Part shown: one piece after another, positions 22,835-34,300 of the stretch | Numbering within the stretch: the first letter of the stretch is position 1 | Layout of the letters: every line of letters starts with the position of its first letter | From: Tretioscincus oriximinensis | Taxonomy: Eukaryota; Chordata; Lepidosauria; Squamata; Gymnophthalmidae | Assembly: GCA_022410635.1 (NCBI GenBank) | Contig: JAJVDF010000231.1 | Location: 251,614 to 315,613 of the forward strand | Direction of reading: 5' to 3' | Length of the DNA: 64,000 nt | Made by a program: the position numbers and the translations under genes | The notes under the pieces: model-generated | Database searches by the model: none | What the model was told of the DNA's origin: nothing | Seen by the model: the letters and a program-made list of their open reading frames with translations, nothing else

Positions 22835-24430
22835 ATAGGAAACCAAATGTTGGAAATGACTTGCAGGCAACTCTGCAATTTTCAAACNTGCTTGTAAACT
22901 GAATTTAAACTATGACACAAAATGTATTCAGGGCCTTATTTTATTACGAAAGGAGTTCTGTCACCTGCTGCCATTCCAGATTAGTTCTGTGTTCTCTGCT
23001 AGCCTGGGATGGCCTGTGGACATCAGGTCCCTTGGGCTTCTTTCTGGGACAGAATAAGACCAAATACATTTTCAATCTGGCTCCATCCAGACAGAGTCAA
23101 TAATTAAATTAGAAGTTGAATTTCTAATGTACTTGCCTCACTAGTCTGTTAAATAAACCAGCAGCTGATTATCTGTATTATAAAGTCAATTTCCGGCAAA
23201 CCGGGAAAGTACAGCTCTCAAACTGGGATATAGGGTTAAACCTGAAAGGCTATGCTGTGTGGATCGTTTTTAGCAAGAAATTACAAGAATGTCGGTGAAG
23301 GAATAACAGTTTACATTCCCATACACTTTCCCTTGCCTCACAAAAGTTGTGAGTGTGTGAAGCCTGATACACATAGGAGACTAACCAATAGTCAACAGAT
23401 AGCAGACTAACCAATAGTCAACCAGCCACGAGTATCACAAAGGTGGCAAATCTCATTTGCCAAGACCACAGCACTTTAAATCAGGAAAACCGATTAACTG
23501 GATTATCTGGAGAATCCAGAATAAGCAAGTGCTATGTGGACAGATGTTTACACCTTCAATGAATATGGAAGAAATGAATTTTCACTAACTGCAGCTTATA
23601 ATGCTTGATGAACCTGGAGAAGGGGATCATTTTTTCATATCCATTAAACACGCAAAGTTTTATCACAGTTTTATGCAGGGCTGTACTGGCTATGGATTAC
23701 AAGAAAAACAGAGCAGCAGAGATTGCAAACTTTTACAAACTCAGTGAAGACATTCAAGATTATTATTATTACTATCTTCAAAAAATTGCGTTCGCACTTC
23801 TAAGTTGATATGTCAAGGCAAAAATAAACTGTTTGCTCTTTCTTATCATTTCTAAACTGTAAAGCAAAACAGGAATTGTTTTCTTAAACTCTTAGGAGAT
23901 TGGAATAATGGTACAATAAGTTCCCAAACATTTTCCTTGCAAATGAAGTCACAAAGCTCTTCCTTCCTCTTAGATTCTGTTTGCCCCCAACTGAGAAGAA
24001 TAAGAGTTTTGTTTCTCTTAAAAAAAGAAAAGAAGACATTATAGTTTTAATGATGGCATTCATTACAACAAAAACTGAAATTCCTTCTTCAAGAAATACC
24101 TTCTTGAAATAAAATGCCCCAGGAACCCTCACTGTGTTTATAAGAAACTAATAAAAACATTTGGGCAGTGAAATTCGGCCTTATCTTTAGTTTGCCACCA
24201 GATTTATTTATTCACAATGAATGAATGCCTTTCTCATAACCCTAAAGAAGATTTTTATAACCTTTTTATATCGGGATGCTCTTCTGGTTTTTAAATTTAC
24301 TTTAATTTTCGGTATAAAACAACAATGTAGAAATTTAAAATAAATAAAATTTAAAACAACTTGTCTCAAGAACCCAACACAAGGAAACACAGTTACTTGC
24401 TTCTGATTTAACAGGCTGAAAACAGACATT
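22835..24430. other. Intergenic stretch without recognised content
   Basis: Mostly single-copy-looking AT-rich sequence. No splice-bounded frames or repeat boundaries were recognised. Confidence 0.55.
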
Positions 24431-24545
24431 CAAATAAGTTGCCAGTGGAAGTAATGGAATGGTTTAGTGAATCTTGCATTGAGTAAGGGGTTGGATTTGA
24501 TGACCCTGGAGGTCCCAGCTCTAGGATCCTATGATCTTATGAACT
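24431..24545 (+). mobile_element. CR1-type LINE 3' terminus
   Basis: AATGGTTTAGTGAATCTTGC, GAGGTCCCAGCTCTAGGATCC and TATGATCTTATGA correspond to the last about 110 bp of the copy at 35585-35960. Confidence 0.72.
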
Positions 24546-24984
24546 ACAATATAATATTACATTCCATTTAATTAGATGTTCTTATGGATAATACCAGTAT
24601 GCTACCGTAGGTTTGCACTTATCAATTATTTTCATATACAGTAGGTTTGCACTTATCAATTATTTTCTTGTATTTCATGTCTGACCCAGTTGCCAGAGTA
24701 TCATAACGTAGTCCTAAACGGGTTCCCACATCAAATATGAATTGGGCACCTTCTCTTCAATGTCTTGCTTCAGTTGCTGGATCCAGACCTTCTAATTGTG
24801 ACGGTATAGGAGCTAAATCTTTCTTATCCCAGTACCAGCATGGTTTGTATGGTCCAGGTTTGCCAGTGCTGCAGAAGGGCTACAGTTTTCCTTGTTTTCC
24901 TTCGTTTATTAATGTATAATGGTATCTATTTGATAGGCTTGCAAGGGTTTGCTTTTCAGGCAGTGGCTTCAGAACAGATGCAGC

Positions 24985-25085
24985 TCGCAGGGCCTGACAG
25001 AAGACTTCAAAGGAGCCGGAGTCATTAGTAGCACCTGCGCGCCGCCATCTTGAGTCAAATCCGGACACACCGCCATGTCTGACCC
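24985..25085. other. Small CpG-containing GC-rich patch
   Basis: GCACCTGCGCGCCGCCATC, AATCCGGACACACCGCC is unusually CpG-rich for this intergenic stretch. There is no gene start nearby in sequence, so it may belong to an unrecognised repeat. Confidence 0.4.
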
Positions 25086-25384
25086 ATATCACACAGAAAT
25101 AGGCAGAAGCAGAAAACAGAGATTTGGAATGACTTGGAATCCAAATATCTGAAGAAGTATCTTTTTCTTTACAGGTCTGCCTATCACTTAAAGGTTTGAG
25201 AAAAAGCCATGTTGCCAGTATCACTCCCCTCTGAAGTTGCTGCACTTATGACTCGAGAGTAAGTCTATTTGGACATTTGCTGGCTGAAATGTTCATTGAT
25301 TAACTTTTACTATTCAGTGAAAATACTTCTATTCACCCAAGCATTTGCTTTTTAACTTTAGTCTTCTCCACCCCATTTAAGGAC

Positions 25385-25800
25385 ATTAAGAAGGTCCTTG
25401 CGGAATTGGGTCACAGACCAACATTCTGTCTTACACAGTGGCCCATCAATTGCACCTGGGCGCTCTCAAGTAGAAGGCAAAATCTCCACCTGTTCTCAAC
25501 CTCTTGCAATTGGAATTTCAGAAATATTGCCTGTTGCTTCNTTCCAGAGACAGTAAAGACATCCACCCTAGTAGTTATTGATATACTCTCCATCCATTAA
25601 TTTGTCTAAATCCATGGTTCCTAATTTGAGAATGAGGGGCCTCATATACACTATATAAATATATATTGTAACAACACCAGGTGTGTGTGTGGGGAAAGAT
25701 CAGTATTTTAGAGATGCTTGGGTGGGGCACAGCCAAAAAAGGGTTGGGAACCACTGGTCTAATCCTATTTTAAAGCTATCCATAAAGATTTCATCTTTAG
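25385..25800 (-). mobile_element. CR1 LINE 3' end, older copy with nested MITE
   Basis: CAACATTCTGTCTTACACAG, TTGCACCTGGGCGCTCTCAAG, GGAATTTCAGAAATATTGCC and, past the MITE, TCTAATCCTATTTTAAAGC follow the CR1 3' UTR order. Confidence 0.72.
25612..25756. mobile_element. hAT MITE, 145 bp, nested in a CR1 3' end
   Basis: Its ends CCATGGTTCCTAATTTG and GGGTTGGGAACCACTG are inverted repeats of the CAGTGGTTCCCAACC type. The flanks are GTCTAAAT (25604-25611) and GTCTAATC (25757-25764), an 8-bp duplication with two changes. The surrounding CR1 text continues from one side to the other. Confidence 0.75.
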
Positions 25801-25925
25801 ATTAATTCCTTTCTATTTTATCTACATTTTTAAAATTGCATTTTATATATACTATTTTTGTTTTACTACCTTGAGACTCAGTATTAGCTAATATAATAAT
25901 CAAATCAATTTTAAAAATCCTGTAT

Positions 25926-26015
25926 ATATAGAATCTTAGAGTTGGAAGGGACCTCCAGGGTCATCGGTTCCAACCCCAATCAATGCAGGGTTCATTAAAC
26001 CATCCCAGACATATG
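25926..26015 (-). mobile_element. CR1-type LINE 3' terminus with ATTCTATG-type tail
   Basis: TAGAATCTTAGAGTTGGAAGGGACC, GGTCATCGGTTCCAACCCC, CAATGCAGGGTTCATTAAACC. On the minus strand it ends in GATTCTA, the tail unit of classic CR1 elements, a different subfamily from the TTATGTTC-tailed copies. Confidence 0.8.
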
Positions 26016-27705
26016 TGGAGCATAAACAGTTCAGTACACATAGCAGATGTCATTATATAGAAAATAACGCTTCCACGGGTAGCCATGAATAGATGGTTGC
26101 ATGATAGCTATTTCCCCACATGGAATGTGTGAGAAGTGCTTTTCTCATGCATTCAGAGATACCTTAAAAATGAGGAAGGAATGTGAAATCTTTTGATGAT
26201 CTTATCACAGACAGCTGCATTCCAACGTGGAAAGAAAATGTTGCCTGAAATGAACTAAGTGTGTGTCATTTCATTGCTGGCTTTTTTTCCTGCAACGTTC
26301 ATGCTGGTTCAGTTACACCTAATTGATCTCATCAGATATCAAAATGCATAGCCACTGGCTAACAATTATTTCCCATACTGGAACAGGCTGTATTGTGACT
26401 CTCATACTAGTTGTGAAACTTTAAATCTATTAGACATTTTCTTTAAAGGAAATGCTTAAAACAATGAGGGTGTCAAAAATGCCATATTCCTTTCTTTTTG
26501 GTTTTTCAAGTAAATTATTTTTTCCTCAGTTAAACAGTAATTTTATGTGGCAAGTGTGGAAACATTAGCAAACTTAAGTATCCAGAGGAAGTCACTCATC
26601 TTTGATCTCTAAAGATTATCCTGGAGACAGGAGTGGAACCTTTGAAAATTTGTATTTTTAACACTTAAAAGTTGCCTGTTTATGTAGTTGTTATATTTCG
26701 TTATGTTGGTTAACGCCCCTTTTTCGTAAGAAACATCTGCAAAATGTAATTCAGTAACATTATCAAGAAATGGAGTAAAGCTATAGTCAGTATGTTCAAC
26801 AGAACTATGTCGATGTACAATACAAAATAAGAAGAGTGAAGCAATGATTTCACAAGTTCACACACTTTGCCACAGGTTCACTCAGGGACTCAACCCCCCC
26901 CCCCTTAAATGGATTCTGACTAAGATCAACAGGCATTGCTTTAGTGTGGAAAGTCAGCTGCAATCTAGCTGGACAGAAGAATACATATAGAGCAATACAC
27001 CACAAACATAGTGTACATACTGCAATAAATGTTTCCGGCATGAAACTCTGTTTGCACTGAATGATCTTCTGTTACGTCTGATATTTCCCAAGATTAGGTC
27101 AAAGGTCTTTCAACTTTAGTCCTGGTATTTGAAAGACTGTCCCCTACAATCCAAGTTTGCCTAAGAATTTAAATTGTGGTTAAAGATCCAGTTAGAAGGT
27201 TTCCCTTAGTTGATTCAAGAGAGGACCTATTTAGTAATTGTGCTCTACCTCTAGTAATCTCCTTCTGATTACCTGGAACAGAGTAAAAATACACATTGGC
27301 TGACTAGGAACTTCCAGTTACTTTGAGGGTAAAAACACTTAGCTGCAAAGAGTAGGTTCACACAAATCATGCCCTAACTAAATAGTTAACTCTGTGCCTC
27401 CTGTTTCATTTTTCTTTTTTCTTGGTATAACATTTGCATTTACCAAGGCATATATATTATTTTAGCATCTTATAGCTCACTCAGACCAGTTTAAAGAGAG
27501 AGCAATTGAGGCTGAATTCAGATTGGAATATACTACTCATACTTTGTTTGCCACTGTTTCAGTTCTTTAAAGAATGGTAATAGCTCCAGCAATTGGGATA
27601 AGAGCAGTTCAGGGCTAGATGTGGGGAAGTCAATGTAGGGGAGCCACTGGAAAAGGTGGCAGTGCAATTTAGGTCTGGTTAGCCCCACCCCCCTCTTACA
27701 TGACC
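26016..27705. other. Intergenic stretch without recognised content
   Basis: Repeat-poor AT-rich DNA with a C run at 26895-26906. It is one of the longer repeat-free blocks downstream of TAF2 and a place where conserved non-coding elements could be looked for by alignment. Confidence 0.5.
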
Positions 27706-27710
27706 TAGAA

Positions 27711-27958
27711 CATAAGAACATAAGAAGAGCCATACTGGATCAGGCCACAGCCCATCGAGTCCAGCATTCTGTGTCAGAGGCCCACCAGATGCACCTGGGC
27801 AGTCCAAACAGAGGAAAGCAAAATATGCTGCTCCTGTTCGTGACTCCCTGCAAATGGTATTTCAAGAGTCCTGCCTGTTGCTCCATCCCGGAGGCGACAT
27901 CCAGACAACTATCTTAGTATCCATTTATACTCTTAGTGTCCATAAACCTGTCTAGTCC
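27711..27958 (-). mobile_element. CR1 LINE 3' end, short truncated copy
   Basis: The plus strand shows the duplicated GAACATAAGAACATAAGAAGAGCC start, then the conserved CR1 3' UTR (CAGATGCACCTGGGCAGT, CTGCAAATGGTATTTC) up to CTGTCTAGTCC, where similarity stops. It belongs to the same subfamily as the copies at 9161 and 44443. Confidence 0.88.
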
Positions 27959-28927
27959 TTTTGGGTTTCTGGTACAAACCTTACTGCTGACAGCCCCCCA
28001 CCCCCACCATGGCAGTCACAGTAGGGCTCACAGTAGGCCCGAGCTTTCTGTGGTCCATATCTCCTATCTGATAGAATTAACAGCTTTAGGAAGTGGGAAT
28101 TATGAAAGACTGCCAGGAACGAAATTTGCTTTTTATCTTTATTTTTCAAAAACAAGTATCTCCTGAATGCCATCTTATAACTGCTTTTCGGTGATATTCG
28201 GTGCATTTAAATTTTAATCTGTTTTTATTGTGAAGTACTTTGGGATCATTTTATGACAAGAAGTGCTGTTGAAGTGTTCAAAATAAACAAACAATTTAAA
28301 TGACTAGTTGCTTCAACCTTAAAAGTCATCTACGGTATTTGAGACCAAATAAATTTTATAGTACTTGTTCTCCAAATTGCAGTCTATAAATCAGTGGTGG
28401 CCCACAAGCTCTGTCCAAGATGAAGGTCAGAAAGGTTTGTGTAAAATAGTCAATAATCCCATTTTGTTAATTAAGATGTTTTCTTCTTACAGTCAACATG
28501 GGTCCATACAGAAGTACAAAGTGGGAAGGATAAAGTAAAATCAACACATTTTAAAAGGGATAAAATAAGGTGCGAGAATTAAAATTTCAGTAGTTGGCTT
28601 CTGGCCTTTATGGGGAGTGATTGGAATTTGGCCATTGCTGAACTTAGTATAGAATTTACATCCCTCTAATAAAAATTTTATTACATCGCCAGTAGGTCTC
28701 CCTGGTAGGTGTTTAATGACAGGTCAGATAAGTTTAGAAAGATGCCTACTATAAAGGGACAAACATCCCAGAAGAACATGCTCAATTGACTTGTGTTCCT
28801 GTTTGTCTGACCACTCTTAAATTCTTGGTCAACTATACGATTTCCCATCAGCACCACACACAGTTTGTGGGGGGGAAAGAAGATGAAGAGTTGGTGTTTA
28901 TACTCTTTTTTTCAACCTGAAAGGAAT

Positions 28928-29045
28928 AATAGTTTATTTATAATGCTTCTTTTACGAAAGGGCGGTTCACATGACTTTGTTGCTTTTTCCACAACAGATG
29001 CCATGTGAAGTAAGCGGGCTGAGAGAGTTCTAAAGAACTGTGACT
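28928..29045 (-). mobile_element. tRNA-derived SINE body, partial
   Basis: ACGAAAGGGCGGTTCACATG, TTTGTTGCTTTTTCCACAAC and GAGAGTTCTAAAGAACTGTG match the SINE body, then similarity ends at GACTGG. The complementary head appears at 29572-29675 starting with AATTGTGATTGGCCCAGC. The two may be one SINE split by about 530 bp of other repeats. Confidence 0.7.
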
Positions 29046-29164
29046 GGATTGTAGAATTAATAATCTGGATAATATTCAGAAAATAAGAGAAAATCGTTGA
29101 TTGTTAAAAATTATTTAGGGGCAAAAATAAGGAATGACGTAATTAAGATGTAAGCCCCTCTAAT

Positions 29165-29283
29165 GAATATTGAATTTTATTTATTTATTTTATTTATACT
29201 TATGCCCAGCCCTATACCCGAAGGTCTCAGAGTGGCCAACAGTAAAACATCATTACAAAATTAAAACAATATAAAACAGTATT
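29165..29283 (-). mobile_element. SINE/L2-like 3' tail fragment carrying the fold-back insertion
   Basis: TTTATTTATTTATTTTATTT, GCCCAGCCCTATACCCGAAGG, TCTCAGAGTGGCCAACAGTA. The fold-back repeat at 29294 is inserted right after it. Confidence 0.7.
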
Positions 29284-29293
29284 TGAAAATAGG

Positions 29294-29413
29294 AGCTAGC
29301 AGCACTTTAAGACTAACTTGAGAAAAGAAGGTTAGTCTCAAGTTAGTCTCAAAGTGCTGCTAGCTCCTTTGCTGGACTTTCTACTAGACTAACATGGCTA
29401 TTTCTCTGAAATC
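29294..29413 (-). mobile_element. Second fold-back copy of the same repeat, 10-bp TSD
   Basis: 29291-29322 and 29337-29368 are inverted over 32 bp with one mismatch, around a 14-bp loop. The right arm runs into TTTGCTGGACTTTCTACTAG and ends CTCTGAAATC. TGAAAATAGG flanks it at 29284-29293 and 29414-29423. The plan is the same as 34301-34490, with a shorter arm. Confidence 0.88.
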
Positions 29414-29571
29414 TGAAAATAGGGACAGAGATGACATTTCTTCAGCCAAAGGCCAGGTAAAAGAGGTGGAGGGAAGGGGAGAATAGGATAAAATGTTTGA
29501 AATACTTTAAAATAAGTAGATGGAATATTTTATTGTATTACTATGTAAAAATAAAGTGTTTTGAACCAAAA

Positions 29572-29678
29572 GGAAGAATTGTGATTGGCCCAGCTGGCTT
29601 CATGGAGCAATGTGGATTTGAACTGCTATCAGGTAAGGGTCCAACACTCTAACCATTACATCAAAGTTTCTCATTCAA
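29572..29678 (-). mobile_element. tRNA-derived SINE head, partial
   Basis: GATTGGCCCAGCTGGCTTCATGG, then a tRNA-like head with CACTCTAACCATTACATCAAA, ends near 29678. See the body fragment at 28928-29045. Confidence 0.7.
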
Positions 29679-30075
29679 AACATTTCACATGAAAAACACA
29701 AATAATGTTTCAATTGGACCTTGCAGACTCCAGTCAATGGCCTCTCCAACAAATACTGGATTATAAAAAGTGTGAATGCAAATTTTAGAACATGTAAATC
29801 TTTTATTATATTAGATGCAATGTTCCTTCTACTCAGAATGCCAGGCTGAGCAGCAAAATTAAAGAACAAAACAAACTTAACTGCAGCACTTCATTTTCTA
29901 TGAGCCTACATACAATGCCCTTTTGGTAGCTGTGTGAATGTATAGGATGTTGTTATGGGTACTGTGAGAATGTATAGAGGCAAAACTGGAATGAGAGTAA
30001 TATCAACCAAAGTAAATGAATCAATGTAATGGGAATGAGTTTTGTGTAATGGGCTCTTATCTGATAGTCTCCCAG

Positions 30076-30475
30076 TTTGATTCTATGCTCCTCCATGAAG
30101 CCAGATAGGTGACCAGGAGTCACATCACAGTTCTTCCAGCCCCACTTACTTCACAAAGTGTTTGTTGTAGAGAAAACAACAAAAGCTTTGGTGAAAAAGA
30201 AGAAGAACTGGGTTCTTATAACCTGCTTTTCTTACCTTTCAAAGGGACTCAAAGTGGCTTACAAGGGTATTTTTGTCTGAAGGCTTACATTCTATTTTCC
30301 CTACCAGGCTGTGGTGCTTCACATGTATCTACTTGTACTCAGTTGCAGTTCTTTGCAATTCATGCTTTCGAATAGCTGGGTTGGCTAGAGCTACAGGCCT
30401 AGTGGAAGGTGCTCACTCCTCCATGTCTGACACAGGGCCTCAAAACCTGATCTCCCACATGAGAGACTATTTCCT
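30076..30475. mobile_element. Two SINE fragments back to back
   Basis: 30076-30190 is a tRNA-derived SINE in plus orientation (CCAGTTTGATTCTATGC, AACAACAAAAGC). 30195-30475 is the second SINE type in minus orientation, starting AAGAAGAACTGGGTTCTTATAACC and containing CTGGGTTGGCTAGAGCTAC. The AAGAAGAA run is the SINE-2 tail. Confidence 0.72.
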
Positions 30476-30830
30476 TNGCAACTGAACCATTCATACCTGC
30501 TAGGTACGTTATAAATAAACATGATGAGAAGAAGGACTTTTTATACCTTTATGAACAAAGACAGTTCATTCAATAATGGATTGTACAAAAGTATTTATTA
30601 ATGAAATTTACCACTTCTTTAGAAAAATATTCTTGCTCTCATTAATTTTCTCGTCTAGGGTTTGCGTTATGCTTTCTCATTTTTATCGAGCTGTAAAACT
30701 TGTAAAAAATGCTTACCATATCTGGAAAGTTGAACAAGAACAAACTGGATTTAAAAGAAAAAACACTGAATTAGTTACAGAAGCATCATATAGAAAATAG
30801 AAGACTTTGGAGAGAAGGACAGAATCTTAG

Positions 30831-30970
30831 GCTTTTCTATACTCAGCATTACTTATTCTGAGCTTTATCCTGGAAGAGAAGCTTCCCACCGGCATGCCGG
30901 GGTAGACTAAGACAGGACCTGANTGCAAGCGATGGCCCAGAATAAAGCTCAGTGCAGAAAGGGCTCCATC
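30831..30970. mobile_element. Harbinger-like MITE, diverged copy
   Basis: GCTTTTCTATACTCAGCATTAC, TATTCTGAGCTTTATCC and CCCAGAATAAAGCTCAGTGCAG are inverted and follow the same plan as 18285-18458. The outermost bases are eroded. Confidence 0.5.
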
Positions 30971-31064
30971 TACATGGAAAACATATCCTTTTCATATATT
31001 TATCAAGCTCTTCAATGAAATATTTACTCTATTACATTACATAATAAAGCAGCTAAAGGTCGCA

Positions 31065-31830
31065 GCTTCATATGTCTGAGTTTATTCACTGCAGATTTAG
31101 AAGGATTTTGCCACAGAGAAATTTCCAAGCAGATTACCAGCATTAAGAAAGAAAAAACCTGCACTGGATACTTTTCCCCCTGGAGTGTATTTTAAAGGTT
31201 AATTGACATTTTACGGAACAGTTTTGTTCGCCAATTTTGTGAAAGTTTGTTTTTGCCCAGACTTCATTATACGAGTTTGATTACAGGGCATTGTACGCGA
31301 TGTGGGTTTTCTCTACAAAAAAAGAAAAAAAAAGTTACGTAAACGATCAGTAAATGCAGTTTTGCATAAACATTAAAAAATCAGAATCTTAAAAATAAAA
31401 AGGTTATTCTAACCATTTCGAGACAGTTAGGCAATTGCAGTGATTAAACAGGTGGGCAAGAGAAGTCTGCATCTTGTTAAATCGAACAGGTTTGTCCAGG
31501 AAATGGCAGCTTCCTCGGACTGGCAGGCGGTTTCACATTGTCACACTTTATAATAGCCATCAAAAACTTATAAACATAATTCAGTCCAGCAGAGCACATG
31601 CAGAGCTTTTTTACATGTGGATGTGAGGCACATACACTGAAGAGCAGCTTCTCTGTTTAAAAATAAGAGGCATGATAATACTGTCTCAGAAGACGATTAT
31701 GAGCCCATTCCTTGGGCTCGTGACCTTTGCGTGGCATTTTAACCATGGCATTGATCTGTGGTTTTACCATAAAAGCAATGGCAGCCCAGGTAATGTTCCA
31801 GATACTCTGCCAACTCTGAGGTTGATTGCT
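31065..31830 (-). other. TAF2: Probable TAF2 3' UTR
   Basis: The 750 bp below the TAF2 stop codon show no recognisable repeat, in contrast to almost all surrounding DNA. That fits a retained 3' UTR. The minus strand carries AATAAA at 31081-31086, giving a UTR of about 750 to 765 nt. The exact cleavage site is not visible, and other weak signals cannot be excluded. Confidence 0.55.
31081..31086 (-). promoter_or_regulatory. Candidate TAF2 polyadenylation signal AATAAA
   Basis: TTTATT on the plus strand reads AATAAA on the gene strand. It is the first canonical hexamer I notice after the stop codon at the end of a repeat-free block. RNA-seq 3' ends would settle it. Confidence 0.4.
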
Positions 31831-32096
31831 TCAGTCTGACAGGGAGGGCGAGCGAATGGAGCGCCCACTGGCTGGACTGTTGGAGAAGGTGAAAGGCTCC
31901 TTCTCTTTTTCTTTACTGTCGTGTTTGTGCTTGTGCTTGTGCTTGTGCTTATGCTTCTTCTTCTTCTTCTTGTGCTCGTGATGGTGGTGGTGGTGATGCT
32001 CGCTGTGCTTGGAAGAGCCAGGCTCCTTAGTGAAACCAGGGAGTGGAGGTGCTGGGATGGACAAGGGGTTTAATTCCAGAGAAGTCTGCTCTTTGC
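31831..32096 (-). CDS. TAF2: TAF2 terminal coding exon with His/Lys-rich tail and stop
   Basis: The exon starts after a CTGTTTCAG acceptor, completes a Gly codon and reads GKEQTSLELNPLSIPAPPLP, then GFTKEPGSSKHSE, seven His, EH, six Lys, an (HK)n run, DSKEKEKEPFTFSN, and finally SPASGRSIRSPSLSD before TGA at 31831-31833. This His/Lys tract and the SIRSPSLSD ending are the signature of the TAF2 C-terminus. Poly-His tracts in nuclear proteins are known to favour nuclear speckles; that this tail does so is an inference. The coding part is 88 codons including the stop. The reading starts upstream of the codon TTG at 32062-32064, which is Leu and not a start. Confidence 0.97.
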
Positions 32097-32159
32097 CTGA
32101 AACAGAGAAGACATTCCATTTTACAGCAACACAACACAGGGAATTTCCAAAACAAATTC

Positions 32160-32505
32160 ACTGTATTGTAAGTAATAACAGGCATGGGGGAAGAGTCCAA
32201 TGCCAGGGCTCGGAACTTTGGCAGCCTCCAAAGACCAAAGTCCCGGGTGGAAACTGGCTAAAAGCCAGGAAACAGAGGGAAGTAATAAATGGACAGTTCT
32301 CTAGGTGGAAAGGTGTGAGAAGTGGAATACCCTGGGGGGGATTGAAGGAAAAGAAAGGAAGGAAATGAAAACGAAAAGAAGTAACGAAACACAGAAGCAG
32401 CAAATTAAAGGGAGATGGGAGATGGAAAGGATGAGTGAGTGAGTGAGTGAGTGAGTGAGAATGGAGGGATGGATGGGAGCAAGGGGGAGGAGGGGCTAGA
32501 GCCCA
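32160..32505 (+). mobile_element. LINE RT fragment fused to purine-rich simple repeat, copy 1
   Basis: 32236-32340 reads NWLKARKQREVINGQFSRW then KGVRSGIP, the RT block ending where SGIPQGS is expected. It breaks into a GGAAG-rich tract and (GTGA)n, ending GGATGGGAGCAAGGGGGAGG. The same composite with the same break occurs at 52850-53175. It begins about 65 bp upstream of the last TAF2 exon, antisense. Confidence 0.72.
32431..32460. repeat. (GTGA)n microsatellite
   Basis: Seven GTGA units at the end of the purine-rich composite repeat in the last TAF2 intron. Confidence 0.95.
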
Positions 32506-32921
32506 AAGTATTCCACATTCTGAACCAAATAGAATACTGAGAGTTGCAATTCAGGTACAGCTGGAGGTTTGCTGGTTGGACACCTCGTCTTTAGAAGTCC
32601 ACTGATGGGGGAGTAGTTTAGCATGCTTAAAAATGAGATATTGCAGTGATTTTTAAACTTTCCCATATAACATCTTTATTCCAGAATCTTGTAACTCAAG
32701 TGGAAAGGATGTAAACATCAGTACAATCAAATGGGCTTTTCATTTATATCCCAGACACAGGTCACATATCTACTTTTAACCCTTGTTAGATCTGAAGAAT
32801 GAGCTTTATCCCAGTTCTTTAGAACTCTATCAGCCCTGTCTACTTCACAGGGTATCTGTTGTGGAGAAAAGCAAATAAATGTAAGTACACCACCCTTTGG
32901 TAAAAGGGGCAATTATAAATT

Positions 32922-32964
32922 AGTTATAGTTATAGTAGTAATAGTAGTAATAGTAGTAATAGTA

Positions 32965-33015
<51 letters not shown>

Positions 33016-33022
33016 TATTATT
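32922..33022. repeat. (TAG)n then (TTA)n microsatellite
   Basis: AGTAGTAAT repeats are followed by about 20 TTA units, with a TTTA break near 33013. Confidence 0.97.
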
Positions 33023-34300
33023 ATTAAAAATAAAATAAATATTAAAAATAAAATGTGTGACCAGGGCCTAATGAAGGCCAACAGAAGCCTAAAAACCAAG
33101 GCTCCTACGCATGAGAATTTTTTATTAGGCTCCACAAGTAATTATTTTGAGAGACTTCAATTAAACAACCAAAAAAGACAGTCTCCATTCAGTGGGATAC
33201 TCAAAAGCAAAAACACAACATAGCAAGTAAAGTGTAAAACTTATCCGATGAGGCAAATCTGCTGAAATCCCATGCAATTTTTACTGTATAAAAATGTGTG
33301 GTTAACAGGCACATACAAGGCTAAGTTTCAAATGAGGCCAAGGACGAACAGCATATTATAAAGAAGGAACATCATATTTACAAGATCCATTTTCCTCCCA
33401 TTTTCCTTCCTATACTGGAATTTCTAGCCAAGAGGGTCTTGGACCAACCGAAGGCTGGAATTTGATTTAGGTGATTAACAATTCTCCTACCCCAAAAACA
33501 TTTCAGTTTACATCTCCTTCAGCTTTCTTAATTTTAGATAACGGACTATTGTTAAACAAACAGGACTTTCAAGGTCTTTTGCTTTGCTCCTTCCAGCAGA
33601 CACTGCCTCCTAGCACACAAAATAGTGAATCCCCCCCCCCCCCTCTATTTGTTAGAATTCTGTGCCATCATCCATTCTTGGGATGCAATTATTTCCATAT
33701 TTCTTCCATTTTTATCTCTCTGCCATTTTTGCTGGTCATCCCACAGCTCTCTTGCTGCACACAATTTGTGTTCTTCCTCTCAGCTACTCATCTGCCAATA
33801 CTAACTTTCCACTTCTTGATCCAACGAGTTCTCATTCTAAGCTTACTATTTTTTTTGTTAGAAGTCACTATCTTAGCTCCTATTCAGTTCTTCTTCTAAT
33901 TACAAACTCCATCGTTTGCTTACCTCAAATTTCAGTCACACCCACTGCACTATGAAGTTTTTATTTAGGTCCAACTAAAGTGGATTTGCGGACTCAGCAA
34001 CAGAAAGGCTCTAACATTTCCCAGATTTATTTGAAACAACTTTTTAAAAAAATGATCAACATCATTAAATGAACACAAGAAGTGAAGAACAAAACATACT
34101 TCCCATCTGTAATGAAAACGTTCTTCTTTTTCATTGAGAATTGAGAAGGCAGAGTTTAGAAACCCAAGAGAGATAAGGAAAGTAATCTTCCCTATGTGAA
34201 CAATCTCTCCTTCCTTTCTTTGTGTGCGTGTGTAAGGATTATATTAGTCAGAACATATACTCTGTATTATTGGGAAAGGAAGTCAATCATAATAATTAAC

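Noticed and set aside
1..31000. Exons of ENPP2, which neighbours TAF2 in human on this side
   Set aside because: I saw no splice-bounded frames resembling it. The neighbouring gene may lie beyond the window.
32920..33135. Asn/Tyr-rich minus-strand frame
   Set aside because: It is an artefact of the (TTA)n microsatellite.
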